64,000 nucleotides of DNA from Bradyrhizobium guangzhouense (GTDB taxonomy: Bacteria; Pseudomonadota; Alphaproteobacteria; Rhizobiales; Xanthobacteraceae). Position numbers and translations under genes: made by a program. Shown here in pieces: positions 47,210 through 56,739 of this stretch. Below the pieces are notes generated by a model. The model was not told where the DNA came from, did not search any database, and saw only the letters and a list, made by a program, of their open reading frames with translations. Position 1 is the first letter of the stretch; each line of letters opens with the position of its first letter. Location of the stretch: positions 1,860,001 through 1,924,000 of the forward strand of contig NZ_CP030053.1 of NCBI RefSeq assembly GCF_004114955.1. The letters run 5' to 3'.

Positions 47210-49492
47210 ATGGATTCGATCGTGCAACCCGCCGCTACGGAGCAGCCGTCCGCCTCGCGCAACCGGCTGCTGCTGACGGTCTACACCGCCGCGATCTTCG
47301 TCAGCGCGCTCCTGCTGTTCTCGGTGCAGCCGCTGTTCACGAAAATGGTGCTGCCGCGGCTCGGCGGCTCGCCGGCGGTGTGGTCGGTGGCGATGGTGTT
47401 CTTCCAGTCCTTGCTGCTGGCGGGCTATGCCTATGCGCATCTGCTGATGCAGGTGAAGAACCGCGTGGTTCCGGTCGTGGTGCATCTTGCGTTGCTGATC
47501 GCAGCCTTCATCACGCTGCCGCTCGGCATTGCCAGTGGCTATGGCGAGCCGCCGGCGTCGGGCTACGCATTCTGGCTGCTCGGGCTGTTCGTGATGTCGA
47601 TCGGGCTGCCGTTCTTCGCACTCGCTGCCAACAATCCGCTGCTGCAGGCATGGTTCGTCCGTACCGGCCACCCGGATGGTCACGATCCGTACTTCCTCTA
47701 TGCGTCGTCCAACATCGGCAGCTTCCTCGCGCTGCTGTCCTATCCCTTTCTGCTGGAGCCGATGTTCACGCTGCATACGCAGAACCGGCTCTGGACCGGC
47801 GGCTATGGCCTGCTGATCCTGCTGATTGCCGCCTGCGGCGTTCTGCTGCTGCGCTCGCCGACGGTTGCGCTGGCCGATGTGCGGACCGGCGACGCGAATG
47901 CGCCGGCGCCAGGCATCGTGACGCGGCTGCGGTGGATCTTCCTCGCGGCAGTTCCGTCGGGCCTGCTCATCGCAGTCACCGCGCATATCTCCACCGACGT
48001 CGCGGCGGCGCCACTCTTGTGGGTGCTGCCACTGTCGCTTTACCTCCTGACCTGGGTGGTGGTGTTCCAGTCGCGGCCGCTCTTGCCGCACAAATGGATG
48101 CTGATGCTCCAGCCGGCGGCGATCGCGGGCGTCGTCATCCTGCTGGCTTTCGGCGGCGAGCAGAATCTGCTGCTGACGCTCGGCGGCCATCAACTCTGCT
48201 TCTTCATCATCGCGATGGCCTGCCATGGCGAATTGGCGCGGACGCGGCCGGCCGCAAAGTATCTGACCGGCTTCTATGTCGCGCTGTCGTTCGGCGGCAT
48301 GGTCGGAGGCCTGTTCGCCGGCCTCGTCGCGCCCTTCACGTTCTCCTGGATCGCCGAATATCCGATTTTGGTCGCGCTCGCGGCGCTGTGCCGGCCCTCG
48401 GCGAACGAGCGTCTCGCGGGCATCGTGAAATGGTATTGGTTGACGCTGGCCGTGCTCGCGGTCGCGCTGGTTGCGCCGTCCTACACGACGGGCGGGCTCT
48501 CGACCTGGCTCGAGGATCAACGCGTCTGGGTCGCCGGCGCCGTCGGCGTGCTGGCAGCGCTGCTGGCGCTCGTGCTCAATGCCGGCCGCTGGAAGATCTT
48601 TGCCACGGTCGCGCTGGCGCTGGCCTTGACGCGGATCTATCCGGCCGACGAGGGCCGCGTCACCACGGTGCGCAGCTTCTTCGGCGTGCACAAGATCGTG
48701 GAGACCCCTGGCGGCTATTTCCATGTGCTGATGCACGGCACCACGATTCACGGCGCCGAGCGCTTCCGCAACAATGACGGCACGCCGGTCACCGGCCGAC
48801 CCGAGCCGATCACCTACTATCACCGGGATGGCGGCATCGGTCAGGCCATCACCGCGATCCGCGAGCGCAAGGGCGCGCCGTTGAAGGTCGCGGCGATCGG
48901 CGTTGGATCAGGCACGCTCGCCTGCGCCGCCGAGCCCGGCGAGGACTGGAAATTCTTCGAGATCGACCAGTCCATGGTGGATGCGGCGCGCGACCCGAAG
49001 AATTTCCGCTACATCTCGAGCTGCCTGCCGGATTTGAAGCCGGTGATTGGTGATGCGCGCCTCACCTTCGCAAGAGAGCCCGACGGCGTCTACGATCTCA
49101 TCATTGTCGACGCCTATTCGTCGGATGCGATCCCGATTCATCTGGCGACAGAAGAGGCGATGAAGATCTACAAGGACAAGCTCGCCCCGCACGGCGCCGT
49201 GGTGATGCACGTCTCCAACCGCCATCTCGATCTGGAGCCCGTCGTGGTCGGCATCGCAGATGCCAACGATCTCAAGAGCTGGGTCTACGACGAGGATTCG
49301 GGCCGCGATGCCGACTACATCTTTTCCACCGACGTCGTCATCTCCGCGCGCGAGGCCGAGGACGTCGGCAAGCTGGCATCCTCCAAGCAATGGGAGGAGA
49401 CCGAGCCCGATGAGAAGGTGCGGGTCTGGACCGACGACTATTCCAACATCTTGGGCGCGCTATACCGGCGCTTGCGCTACGGGGAGCAGTAA
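47210..49492 (+). CDS. Membrane protein fused to a spermidine-synthase-like domain
   Basis: 760 aa. Residues about 20-480 contain roughly 12 hydrophobic helices (begins LLLTVYTAAIFVSALLLFSV QPLF). The C-terminal 250 residues are a Rossmann-type domain: VAAIGVGSGTLACAAEPG (from about residue 560), FFEIDQSMVDAARD, and YDLIIVDAYSSDAIPIHL, where DAYSSDAIP replaces the D-[AG]-[FY]-[SD]-[DS] catalytic block of spermidine synthases. Such integral-membrane spermidine-synthase fusions are widespread in bacteria with unclear substrates. A family D repeat follows it. Confidence 0.87.
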   Translation: MDSIVQPAATEQPSASRNRLLLTVYTAAIFVSALLLFSVQPLFTKMVLPRLGGSPAVWSVAMVFFQSLLLAGYAYAHLLMQVKNRVVPVVVHLALLIAAFITLPLGIASGYGEPPASGYAFWLLGLFVMSIGLPFFALAANNPLLQAWFVRTGHPDGHDPYFLYASSNIGSFLALLSYPFLLEPMFTLHTQNRLWTGGYGLLILLIAACGVLLLRSPTVALADVRTGDANAPAPGIVTRLRWIFLAAVPSGLLIAVTAHISTDVAAAPLLWVLPLSLYLLTWVVVFQSRPLLPHKWMLMLQPAAIAGVVILLAFGGEQNLLLTLGGHQLCFFIIAMACHGELARTRPAAKYLTGFYVALSFGGMVGGLFAGLVAPFTFSWIAEYPILVALAALCRPSANERLAGIVKWYWLTLAVLAVALVAPSYTTGGLSTWLEDQRVWVAGAVGVLAALLALVLNAGRWKIFATVALALALTRIYPADEGRVTTVRSFFGVHKIVETPGGYFHVLMHGTTIHGAERFRNNDGTPVTGRPEPITYYHRDGGIGQAITAIRERKGAPLKVAAIGVGSGTLACAAEPGEDWKFFEIDQSMVDAARDPKNFRYISSCLPDLKPVIGDARLTFAREPDGVYDLIIVDAYSSDAIPIHLATEEAMKIYKDKLAPHGAVVMHVSNRHLDLEPVVVGIADANDLKSWVYDEDSGRDADYIFSTDVVISAREAEDVGKLASSKQWEETEPDEKVRVWTDDYSNILGALYRRLRYGEQ

Positions 49493-49498
49493 GCTCGG

Positions 49499-49615
49499 TG
49501 CCCCGGACGCAGCGCAGCGCTTCTTCAGCGGTGCGCTGCAGAGCCGGGGCCCATGTCTGCTGGGTCCCGGCTCTGCGTCGCGTCATTTCATGCCGCGCCG
49601 CGTCCGGGACACGAG
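49499..49615. repeat. Intergenic palindromic repeat, family D, copy 2
   Basis: Starts GTGCCCCGGACGCAGCGCAG, contains GTGCGCTGCAGAGCCGGGGC as in the copy at 11766-11912, and ends GCGTCCGGGACACGAG. Confidence 0.75.
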
Positions 49616-49627
49616 ATCATCCAAGGC

Positions 49628-50626
49628 CTACGGCTGGACCGGCGTCCCCGCCGGCAGCGCGATGCCCTTCTCGCCGGCGACCTGCCGCAGCAGATCCGGC
49701 CTGTCCGAGATGATGCCGTCGACGCCGAGCTCGATCATCCGGGCCATGTCTTCGGGCTTGTTGACGGTCCAGACCACGACGCGCAATCCCAGCGTATGGG
49801 CCTCAGCGACGAGCGCCCCGGTCACGTCACCGAAATAGGGCGACCACACCGCACCGCCCGCGGCCTTGATGGTGCGCGGCAGCGAGCCGCCGTGATCGGC
49901 CGGGTTGAAGCCTGCCGTCCAGCTGGTGGCCTTGTCGAGAGCGTTGGTCGGTGCCGAGCCACGCTGGAGCGTCAGGTACACCGTCGGAATTTTCGGGGCC
50001 TGCTGCTGAACGAGCAGCAGCGTCCGCCAATCGAACGACTGGATCATGACGCGGTCGGAGAATTTTTCGTCCGCGGTCACCCCGAGCAGCTTCGAGACGA
50101 AAGCCTGCGGCCCCAGCGATTGATCCGGATGATCCGGATCGATCTTGGTCTCGATGTTGAAGCGGACGCGCTCGTTGCCGGATTTGCGCACCAGCGCGAA
50201 CAGCTCTTTCAGCGTGGGAATGCGCGTCCCCGGCACGGCGCGCTGGTCGGGGAACTGTTTGGCGTAGGCGCTGTCTGGCCGGATCCGGCCGACGTCATAG
50301 GTCCTGACGTCGGCGAAGCGCAGCTTGACGAAGGGCGTGCCGGGTGCCGCGACGTAGGTGCCATCAGCATCCCGCGCGAGATCGGGATTGAGCCCGCGCT
50401 CATGCGACACGACCACCTCGCCATCCGAGGTCACGCCGACGTCGAGCTCGAGCGTGTCCACGCCCATCGTGAGGGCGTTGGCGAAGGCCGGCAGGGTGTT
50501 TTCCGGCAGCAGCGCCCGTCCGCCGCGATGCGCCTCGAGATCGAACGCCATCGCCTTGTCGGTCATGGCTTGTCCTGTCGTGAGAACCGAAAGCACGGTC
50601 AGAATTGTCGCAACACGTGACGGCAT
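49628..50626 (-). CDS. Periplasmic glycerophosphodiester phosphodiesterase
   Basis: 332 aa. An N-terminal signal peptide (about residues 1-27, ending in MAFD) is followed by the GDPD TIM-barrel with EAHRGGRALLPENTLPAFANA and LELDVGVTSDGEVVVSHE: catalytic His-Arg, Glu-Asn and metal-binding Glu-Asp. The C-terminal MIELGVDGIISDRPDLL is also typical. Hydrolyses glycerophosphodiesters to glycerol-3-phosphate, probably for phosphate or carbon supply. Similar in plan to GlpQ. Divergent from the CHAT gene with a 136-base gap. Confidence 0.92.
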   Translation of the reverse strand: MPSRVATILTVLSVLTTGQAMTDKAMAFDLEAHRGGRALLPENTLPAFANALTMGVDTLELDVGVTSDGEVVVSHERGLNPDLARDADGTYVAAPGTPFVKLRFADVRTYDVGRIRPDSAYAKQFPDQRAVPGTRIPTLKELFALVRKSGNERVRFNIETKIDPDHPDQSLGPQAFVSKLLGVTADEKFSDRVMIQSFDWRTLLLVQQQAPKIPTVYLTLQRGSAPTNALDKATSWTAGFNPADHGGSLPRTIKAAGGAVWSPYFGDVTGALVAEAHTLGLRVVVWTVNKPEDMARMIELGVDGIISDRPDLLRQVAGEKGIALPAGTPVQP

Positions 50627-50762
50627 CAGGGCTCGCAGCGCAAGTGAAAAGAAAAAGCATATGAAATCTTTGCTGCGTTCGTCCAGTCCAGTGGTCGACA
50701 GGGATAGCCGGCGCCCTTATCCTCCCAAGATTGCCATTCGACGCGCGTGACGGAATTTTCGC

Positions 50763-53700
50763 ATGAGACGCGCTCCCTTGTTCGTCGCATTCTTGCTCGC
50801 GGTCCTGGCTTGCGGACCAGCCTCCGCCCAGCGCGGCAATGATTTCGATGCGCTGCTCGCGCAGATGAATGCGGCGACGCAAGCGGGGCATTGGGCCGAG
50901 GGCCTGGTTGCCGCGCAGAAACTGGAAGCCATGGTGCGCCGCCGCCAGGGCGCGGACAACATGAATTATGCCGGCGTGCTGCATAACGAAGGCATGTTCC
51001 TGCACAATCTCGGGCGCTATCCCGAGGCCGTCGACAGGCTGAATGCCGCGCTCGCCATCAAGCTTCGCAACAACGACGTCGCCTCGATCCTGCGCACCTC
51101 CAACCTTCTGGTCGGGTCGCTCGGCATGCTCGACCGGCGGGCTGAGGCGACGACGGTGGCCGAACGGGCGCTGGCGCTCGGCACCGGCGCGTTCGGTGCC
51201 GGCGACGTCCGTCTCTCCGATACGCTGGCCGCGCTCGGCGGATTGGAGCGTGACAAGGAGAACTACAAGGAAGCGGCCGGGTATTTCGAACGCGCGCTTG
51301 CCGGCCTGCAGGCCGCCGACGCGCCGCCGCTCGATGTTGCTTCCGCCCTGGACAATCTCGGCGATGTCTACGGCTTGCAGGGGCGCTTCGACGACGGCGA
51401 GCATCTGCTGAAGCAAGGAATCGAGCTGCTCGACCGCAACTTTGGCGGCAATGCAGAAGCCGCACCGAACTATGACAAGATGCTCAACGATCTCGGCAAC
51501 CTCGATCTCGATGCCGGGCATCTGTCCGACGCCGAGGCCGTCATGCGGCGCGCATTGGCCATCGCGCGGGCGCGCAGCGGCGAGGCGCATCCGAACGTCG
51601 CGGCTACCATGGGCAATCTTGCGACCGTGCTGGAACACGAGGCGCGGTACGCCGAGGCCGAGAAGCTCTACCAGCAGACGCTGCAGGCCTACGAGCGGAT
51701 CTACGGCCCCAACCATCCGACCACGGCGATCGGGCTGAACAACCTTGCCAACGTCTATTCGGCACAGGGCAAGAACGACGCGGCCGCCGGCGTCCAGGAG
51801 CGCGCGCTCGCGATCGACGAGAAGGCCTTTGGCCCCGATAGCCCCGATGTCGGACGCGCCCTCAACAATCTCGCCAACACCTATGCCAGCCTCGGGCGCA
51901 ATGACCAGGCCCTCGGCCTCTACCGCCGCTCGCTCGCGGTGATGGAGCGCAAATTCGGCGAAGGCAGCGGCGCGAGCGCGCTGGCGGCGGGCTCGCTCGG
52001 ACAGGCCTTGATGCAGGCCGGCAAGACGGACGAGGCCAGGCCCTATCTGGTGCGCTGTCTCGAGATCGACGAGCGCGTGCTCGGCGGAGCGCATCCCCAA
52101 CTGATCAAGGATCTGCGCGCTGTCGCGCTGCTCGACCTCAAGACGGGCAATTTGACCGAGGCGCGCAGCCTGCTCGGGCGCGCGCTGGCGATTGCCCAAG
52201 ACAAGCTCGGGCCGCGCCATCAGGACACGATCGCAACCCTGATCAATCTCGCCGACGTCGATCGCCGCGAGGGCGAATGGGCCGACAGCCTGACGCGCCT
52301 GCGGCTCGCCGCCACCGCGCTCGACGCACAGCGAAATGCGCAATTCACTCGTTTCACCGAGCTCGATCCCTGGCTGATCGATGCGATCTGGCGCGTTGCG
52401 GACGGCAAGCCCGACGTCGCGGCGAGGGATGAAGCCTTCGGCGCCGCACAGCGCGCGCATGAGACCAAGGCGGGCGCCGCGCTGGCGCAGATGGCGGCCC
52501 GCTTCGGCGCCGGCAACGATGCCATCGCGGGTTTGGTCCGCCGGCAGCAGGATCTGAAGGCGAGCGTCGATACGCTCGACAAGCGCATCACATCCGAGCT
52601 TGGGCAGGCGGACGGAAAGCGCAACGATCAGCTGATCGCGAGCCTGCGCGCCCAAGCGGCGCAAGCGCAGAAGTCGCTTGACGACGCCACGACCCAGCTC
52701 GGGCGCAGCTTTCCGGCCTTTGCCGAATTATCCAATCCGCAGCCGCTGTCGATCGCGCAAACGCAGACGTTGTTGAAGCCGGATGAAGCGCTGGTGACCT
52801 TCATCGCGCTCGGCGACAAGACCTATGCTTTCGCAGTCACACATGAGGCCAGCGCGCTCCGACAGGTCGCACTCGGCGGCCGCGAGATCAACGACCGCGT
52901 CGCTCATCTGCGGCAGGGGCTCACCGATCCGGAGGCGGCGCAATCCTCGTTCGACCTCGATGCGTCGTTCGATCTCTACAACGCCCTGTTCGGCCCGATC
53001 GCCGCCGATATCGTCGGCAAGCCGAAACTGTTGATCGTCCCTGCGGGCGCACTGACCAGCCTGCCGTTCCAGGTGCTGGTGACGAAGAAGCCCGATGGCG
53101 CCGCCGCCGACCGATACAGGCGGGCCGCGTGGCTGCTCAACGAGCGTGCCGTCACGGTGCTGCCTTCGGTGCCGAGCCTGCGTGCGCTGCGCAACTTTGC
53201 CAGGGACTCGCGTGCGCAAAAGCCGTTCATCGGCTTTGGTGATCCTGTATTGCAACGCTCGCCCGGCGACAAACGCGCGGGACGCAACGTGCAGCCTTAT
53301 CAGAGCTATTATGAGGGCTCCGCTGTCGATCTCGAGCGCCTGCGTACCGGCCTGCCGGCGCTGCCGGAGACGGCGGGCGAGCTCCAGGCCGTTGCGAAGG
53401 CGCTCGGGGCTTCGCCGCAGGATGACGTCAAGCTCGGCGCCGCCGCGACCGTGACCAACGTCAACCAGCTGCCGCTGGACCAATACCGCGTCGTCGATTT
53501 CGCCACCCACGGGCTGGTCGCGGGTGAGGTCAACGGCCTCAGCGAACCCGCGCTGGTGCTGACGCTGCCGGACCGGCCAACCAGCGATGACGACGGCCTG
53601 CTCACCGCAAGCCGTGTCGCAAAACTCAAGCTCGATGCCGACTGGGCGGTGCTATCGGCCTGCAACACCGCCGCGGGCGATGTGCCCGGCGCTGAAGGCC

Positions 53701-53951
53701 TTTCGGGTCTCGCGCGCGCTTTCTTCTATGCCGGCGCGCGGGCGCTCCTGGTTTCGCACTGGCCGGTCGATTCCGATGCGGCGGTGCGCCTGACCACGGG
53801 TACGTTCTCCGAGCTCGCCGCGCATCCCGGCATCGGCCGCGCCGAGGCGTTGCGGCGGTCGATGAAAGCCCTGATTGCGGATCGGTCGTCACCGCGCAAC
53901 GCCGATCCGGCCGTGTGGGCGCCGTTCGTGCTGGTCGGCGGGGGCGGTTGA
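50763..53951 (+). CDS. Secreted TPR-CHAT domain protein (putative caspase-like protease)
   Basis: 1062 aa. A signal peptide (MRRAPLFVAFLLAVLACGPASA) is followed by about ten TPR repeats (residues 50-480; many carry LNNLANVYSAQGKNDAA-type units), a coiled-coil stretch (about 580-650), and a C-terminal CHAT domain (about 760-1062). The caspase-type dyad is visible: His916 in DFATHGL and Cys967 in LSACNTA, followed by the LSRAFF-like GLARAFFYAGARALLVSHWPVD. CHAT proteins of this architecture are common but mostly of unknown target. The next gene, 54 bases on, encodes an M28-like protein. Confidence 0.9.
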   Translation: MRRAPLFVAFLLAVLACGPASAQRGNDFDALLAQMNAATQAGHWAEGLVAAQKLEAMVRRRQGADNMNYAGVLHNEGMFLHNLGRYPEAVDRLNAALAIKLRNNDVASILRTSNLLVGSLGMLDRRAEATTVAERALALGTGAFGAGDVRLSDTLAALGGLERDKENYKEAAGYFERALAGLQAADAPPLDVASALDNLGDVYGLQGRFDDGEHLLKQGIELLDRNFGGNAEAAPNYDKMLNDLGNLDLDAGHLSDAEAVMRRALAIARARSGEAHPNVAATMGNLATVLEHEARYAEAEKLYQQTLQAYERIYGPNHPTTAIGLNNLANVYSAQGKNDAAAGVQERALAIDEKAFGPDSPDVGRALNNLANTYASLGRNDQALGLYRRSLAVMERKFGEGSGASALAAGSLGQALMQAGKTDEARPYLVRCLEIDERVLGGAHPQLIKDLRAVALLDLKTGNLTEARSLLGRALAIAQDKLGPRHQDTIATLINLADVDRREGEWADSLTRLRLAATALDAQRNAQFTRFTELDPWLIDAIWRVADGKPDVAARDEAFGAAQRAHETKAGAALAQMAARFGAGNDAIAGLVRRQQDLKASVDTLDKRITSELGQADGKRNDQLIASLRAQAAQAQKSLDDATTQLGRSFPAFAELSNPQPLSIAQTQTLLKPDEALVTFIALGDKTYAFAVTHEASALRQVALGGREINDRVAHLRQGLTDPEAAQSSFDLDASFDLYNALFGPIAADIVGKPKLLIVPAGALTSLPFQVLVTKKPDGAAADRYRRAAWLLNERAVTVLPSVPSLRALRNFARDSRAQKPFIGFGDPVLQRSPGDKRAGRNVQPYQSYYEGSAVDLERLRTGLPALPETAGELQAVAKALGASPQDDVKLGAAATVTNVNQLPLDQYRVVDFATHGLVAGEVNGLSEPALVLTLPDRPTSDDDGLLTASRVAKLKLDADWAVLSACNTAAGDVPGAEGLSGLARAFFYAGARALLVSHWPVDSDAAVRLTTGTFSELAAHPGIGRAEALRRSMKALIADRSSPRNADPAVWAPFVLVGGGG

Positions 53952-54005
53952 CGTCGGCCGGGGAAAGCCGAAACTGGTCGTCAAAAAAGACCGGGAGCTA
54001 CGCAG

Positions 54006-55271
54006 ATGCGGCTCATCTTCATCGCAACCATGGCGGTTCTGATGGTTGGACAGGCGGCGGCCAAGGACGTGTTGTCGGGCGCAAGTCTCTACGCCGATGT
54101 GGCGCGCTATGCCTCGTTCGGCCTGCACCGCTTCGGCTCGTCAGGCGATCGCGCGACCGCCGACTGGATCGCGGGCGAGCTCTCTGAGGCCGGCTACGCG
54201 ATCAAGTTCCAGCCCGTCGTGCTGGGCCGGCAATATGTCGTGGAGCGGGCCAGCGCGGAAGCGGCAGGCACGGCGGTCGAGGCGACACCGTTCTGGTGGC
54301 CGCCGGAGGACAAGGCCGGCTTCCACCTGTCGGCGCCGCTCGCCCGCGATGGCGATGTCGCCGGGAAGATTCTTTGGCTCGAGCTGCCGTTCGATCGCGG
54401 CGCCTATCATGGTCCGGCCCATCGAGCGGCGATCAGCGAAGCCGCGGCCAGGAAGCCCGCCGCCATCCTGCTGATGATCGGCAATCCCGCCGACGATCGC
54501 TTTGCCTACAACGTCACGCAGGAGGACGCGCCCTGGCCGGTGCCGGTGATGGTGGTCGGCGCCAAGGCGCGGGCGACGTTCGAGCGCGCGCTCGCATCGA
54601 GCGCGCCCGTCACGTTCGACGTTTCAGGTCATTACGAGCGCAGTGTGTCGGGCCGCAATGTCATCGCCGAGATGGGCGTCGGTCGCGGGCCGACCCTCGT
54701 GGTCTCCACGCCCATGACCGGTTGGTACTCGTGCGTCTGCGAGCGCGGTCCCGGCATCGCCAATTTCCTGGCGCTGGCGCGCACTGCCGCGGCGGAGAAA
54801 TGGCAGGCGCATTTCGTCTTCATCGCCACCGCAGGTCACGAGATCGGCCATGGCGGCATGGAGCTGTTCCTGAAGGACGGTGCGCCTTCGCCAAGGCAGA
54901 CGTTGGCCTGGGTTCACTTCGGCTCGTCGAACGCGTGCTATGCCTTCGCGGAAGGCGCTCGCACCAACAGGCCGGAGGAGGAGCGCTATCTGGTGCTGAG
55001 CAAGTCAGCCGTTGCGCTGACCGACGAGGCCTTCGCCGGGGTCGCGGCCAAACGCCTGGTGGCGGAGAAGCAGGCAGTCGGCGAGCTGCGCGACGTCCAT
55101 GCGGCTGGCTACGCCAACTTTCTCGGCATGGCCGGCCGCCATCAAACCTTTCACACGCCTGCGGATGATCTCGGCGCAACCGGACCCGACATCCTCGAGC
55201 CGGTCGCGCGCGCCTTCGTCGATGCTCTCAGGACAATCGTTGAACGCGGCGACTCCGCGTTCAAGCAATAG
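54006..55271 (+). CDS. Secreted M28-like protein with degenerate metal sites
   Basis: 421 aa with a signal peptide (MRLIFIATMAVLMVGQAAA). The overall fold is that of M28 peptidases: YASFGLHRFGSSGDRATADWIA at the N-terminus, a PA-like insert, then the catalytic core. In the core the usual H-x-D ligand block is STPMTGWYSC (around residue 237), the NDDGSG-type block is ERGPGIAN, and the Glu-Glu block is GHEIGH (278-282); only the last block, HQTFHTPADD (His383), is conserved. So catalysis is doubtful or uses another site. Short gap to the CHAT gene suggests an operon. Confidence 0.78.
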   Translation: MRLIFIATMAVLMVGQAAAKDVLSGASLYADVARYASFGLHRFGSSGDRATADWIAGELSEAGYAIKFQPVVLGRQYVVERASAEAAGTAVEATPFWWPPEDKAGFHLSAPLARDGDVAGKILWLELPFDRGAYHGPAHRAAISEAAARKPAAILLMIGNPADDRFAYNVTQEDAPWPVPVMVVGAKARATFERALASSAPVTFDVSGHYERSVSGRNVIAEMGVGRGPTLVVSTPMTGWYSCVCERGPGIANFLALARTAAAEKWQAHFVFIATAGHEIGHGGMELFLKDGAPSPRQTLAWVHFGSSNACYAFAEGARTNRPEEERYLVLSKSAVALTDEAFAGVAAKRLVAEKQAVGELRDVHAAGYANFLGMAGRHQTFHTPADDLGATGPDILEPVARAFVDALRTIVERGDSAFKQ

Positions 55272-55273
55272 CG

Positions 55274-56059
55274 TCAGTTCTGATAGAAGTAGTTGCGCGG
55301 CTGATAATACTGACGCGGCTGCGGCTGATAGTAGCCCTGCTCCTGGCCATACGCCTGGCCGTAATTCGGGTCTGGTTGAGGCAGCTGCTGGTAGACCTGC
55401 GCGCCATAGGGGCGGGTGATCGGGCGCGGCGCGGGATAGCGCGCGCCCGTGTCGCTGCCGTCCGCGGGATAGATGTAGTTGTCGTCCTGCTGGATGTAGC
55501 GCCGCGTGGGCTGCATCGGCGGCGTCAGACTGACGGGATCGCCCGAGGTGGCGTATTGCTCCGCGGCCGGCTGCTGGGCGCGGGCCACGGCGTTGCTGGC
55601 GCGGCCGCGGGGGTTGCGAGCCAGTGCGACCTGCGCCGAGCCGGTCAGCGTCACCGTTGTATTGAGCACGCCTTGCTCCTGCACCAGCGCGTAGAGCGTC
55701 GAAGCGTTCTGACGCGACAGCCGCACGCAGCCATGCGAAGCGGGGGTGCCCAGCCGTCCGACCGAGTCGGTGCCGTGGATGGCGTGCCCGACCTTGGTGA
55801 AGAAGATCGAGTGCGGCATCGGCGCGTCGTCGAATTCCTTGGAGAAGTGATCCTCTTCCATGCGGAAGGCACGGAAGGAGCCGTTCGGCGTCTCGCGCGA
55901 GGGAATACCTGTCGACACCGGCCAATGGTACCGGGTCACTCCGTCGACCACGACGGTCATCTGTTGATTGTCCTTGTCGACGGTAATGTCGACCTTGGCC
56001 TGCGCGGTGCCCGCGCTCAAAAGCATCAGCGAAGTGAACGCAATGAAAAAGGAACGCAT
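55274..56059 (-). CDS. L,D-transpeptidase (YkuD family)
   Basis: 261 aa from the ATG at 56059 (open to 56086). Signal peptide MRSFFIAFTSLMLLSAGTAQA; catalytic domain with HAIHGTDSVGRLGTPASHGCVRLS, nucleophile Cys111 in SHGC. Forms 3-3 peptidoglycan cross-links or attaches proteins to the wall; periplasmic. The C-terminal 120 residues are rich in Tyr, Gln and Pro (PQPRQYYQPR), a disordered tail seen in many rhizobial homologues. Convergent with the M28-like gene, 2 bases apart. Confidence 0.92.
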   Translation of the reverse strand: MRSFFIAFTSLMLLSAGTAQAKVDITVDKDNQQMTVVVDGVTRYHWPVSTGIPSRETPNGSFRAFRMEEDHFSKEFDDAPMPHSIFFTKVGHAIHGTDSVGRLGTPASHGCVRLSRQNASTLYALVQEQGVLNTTVTLTGSAQVALARNPRGRASNAVARAQQPAAEQYATSGDPVSLTPPMQPTRRYIQQDDNYIYPADGSDTGARYPAPRPITRPYGAQVYQQLPQPDPNYGQAYGQEQGYYQPQPRQYYQPRNYFYQN

Positions 56060-56365
56060 CTGACGTCTGGCCTCCGGCCTGTTCACCGCGGCTCTCCGTC
56101 CCCGGCATGCACTATGCCTGCAATCCGGCTTTCGTTCCAGCGGCCTGCCAAGCTTACCTTCCTGCCATCGTTAACGCGATGCCGGGCGTAAGCAAGGCCG
56201 CTTTGTGCCGCGCATGTCCCGGCGGTGCTGACATTTTCGCGAGCGGACGTGCGTTCACATCGCCGACAATTCGTCACAAAGGCGCAACCATTTGGCCGCC
56301 TCACGCGTTGATCGTGACCTACCAGACAGGCGGCGTTCACCGCCGTTCATTTCCGGGGACTCAAG

Positions 56366-56689
56366 ATGAACAAAGCCCGTATCGCCGCCGCGCAGCTGCC
56401 GGCGGGTCGACCCGTTCGCCTGCTTTTCGCGGGCGCTGCCGTCCTTCTCGCCCTGGCTTGCGTGCCACAGGCCAGCCACGGCCAGGGCATCGTGCGTGGC
56501 GCCCAGGAAGGGTCCTATCAAGGTAACAGGATCGCCGGTCCGGTAGGCGGTGCGGTCGGAGGCGTCGTCGGAGCCGGTGTTGGTGGCGCTGTGGGCGCCG
56601 TAGACGGCATCCTGGGCATTCCGTACCACGGCCGCCGCCATTGTCGCGGCTACTATGACGGCTATCACCACTTCCGCTGCTACAGGTGA
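56366..56689 (+). CDS. Small exported glycine-rich protein, unknown
   Basis: 107 aa. A signal-like hydrophobic segment (LLFAGAAVLLALACVPQASHG, about residues 18-40) precedes a Gly/Val zipper (GGAVGGVVGAGVGGAVGAV) and a His/Tyr/Cys-rich end (HGRRHCRGYYDGYHHFRCYR). Glycine-zipper proteins often insert in the envelope. Abundant relatives in Bradyrhizobium without an assigned role. Monocistronic, followed by a short repeat. Confidence 0.65.
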   Translation: MNKARIAAAQLPAGRPVRLLFAGAAVLLALACVPQASHGQGIVRGAQEGSYQGNRIAGPVGGAVGGVVGAGVGGAVGAVDGILGIPYHGRRHCRGYYDGYHHFRCYR

Positions 56690-56698
56690 GCAGCTGCG

Positions 56699-56736
56699 GT
56701 CATTCCGGGGCGCGCGCAGCGTGAGCCCGGAATGAC
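56699..56736. repeat. Short palindromic repeat, family B
   Basis: GTCATTCCGGGGCGCGCGCA and GTGAGCCCGGAATGAC, an outer stem shared with the other family B elements. Lies between the small exported protein gene and the convergent ABC permease. Confidence 0.7.
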
Positions 56737-56739
56737 AAT

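Noticed and set aside
50400..52664. 754-codon minus-strand frame opposite the TPR region of the CHAT gene
   Set aside because: The plus strand shows TPR repeats and a signal peptide; the minus frame has no recognisable fold.
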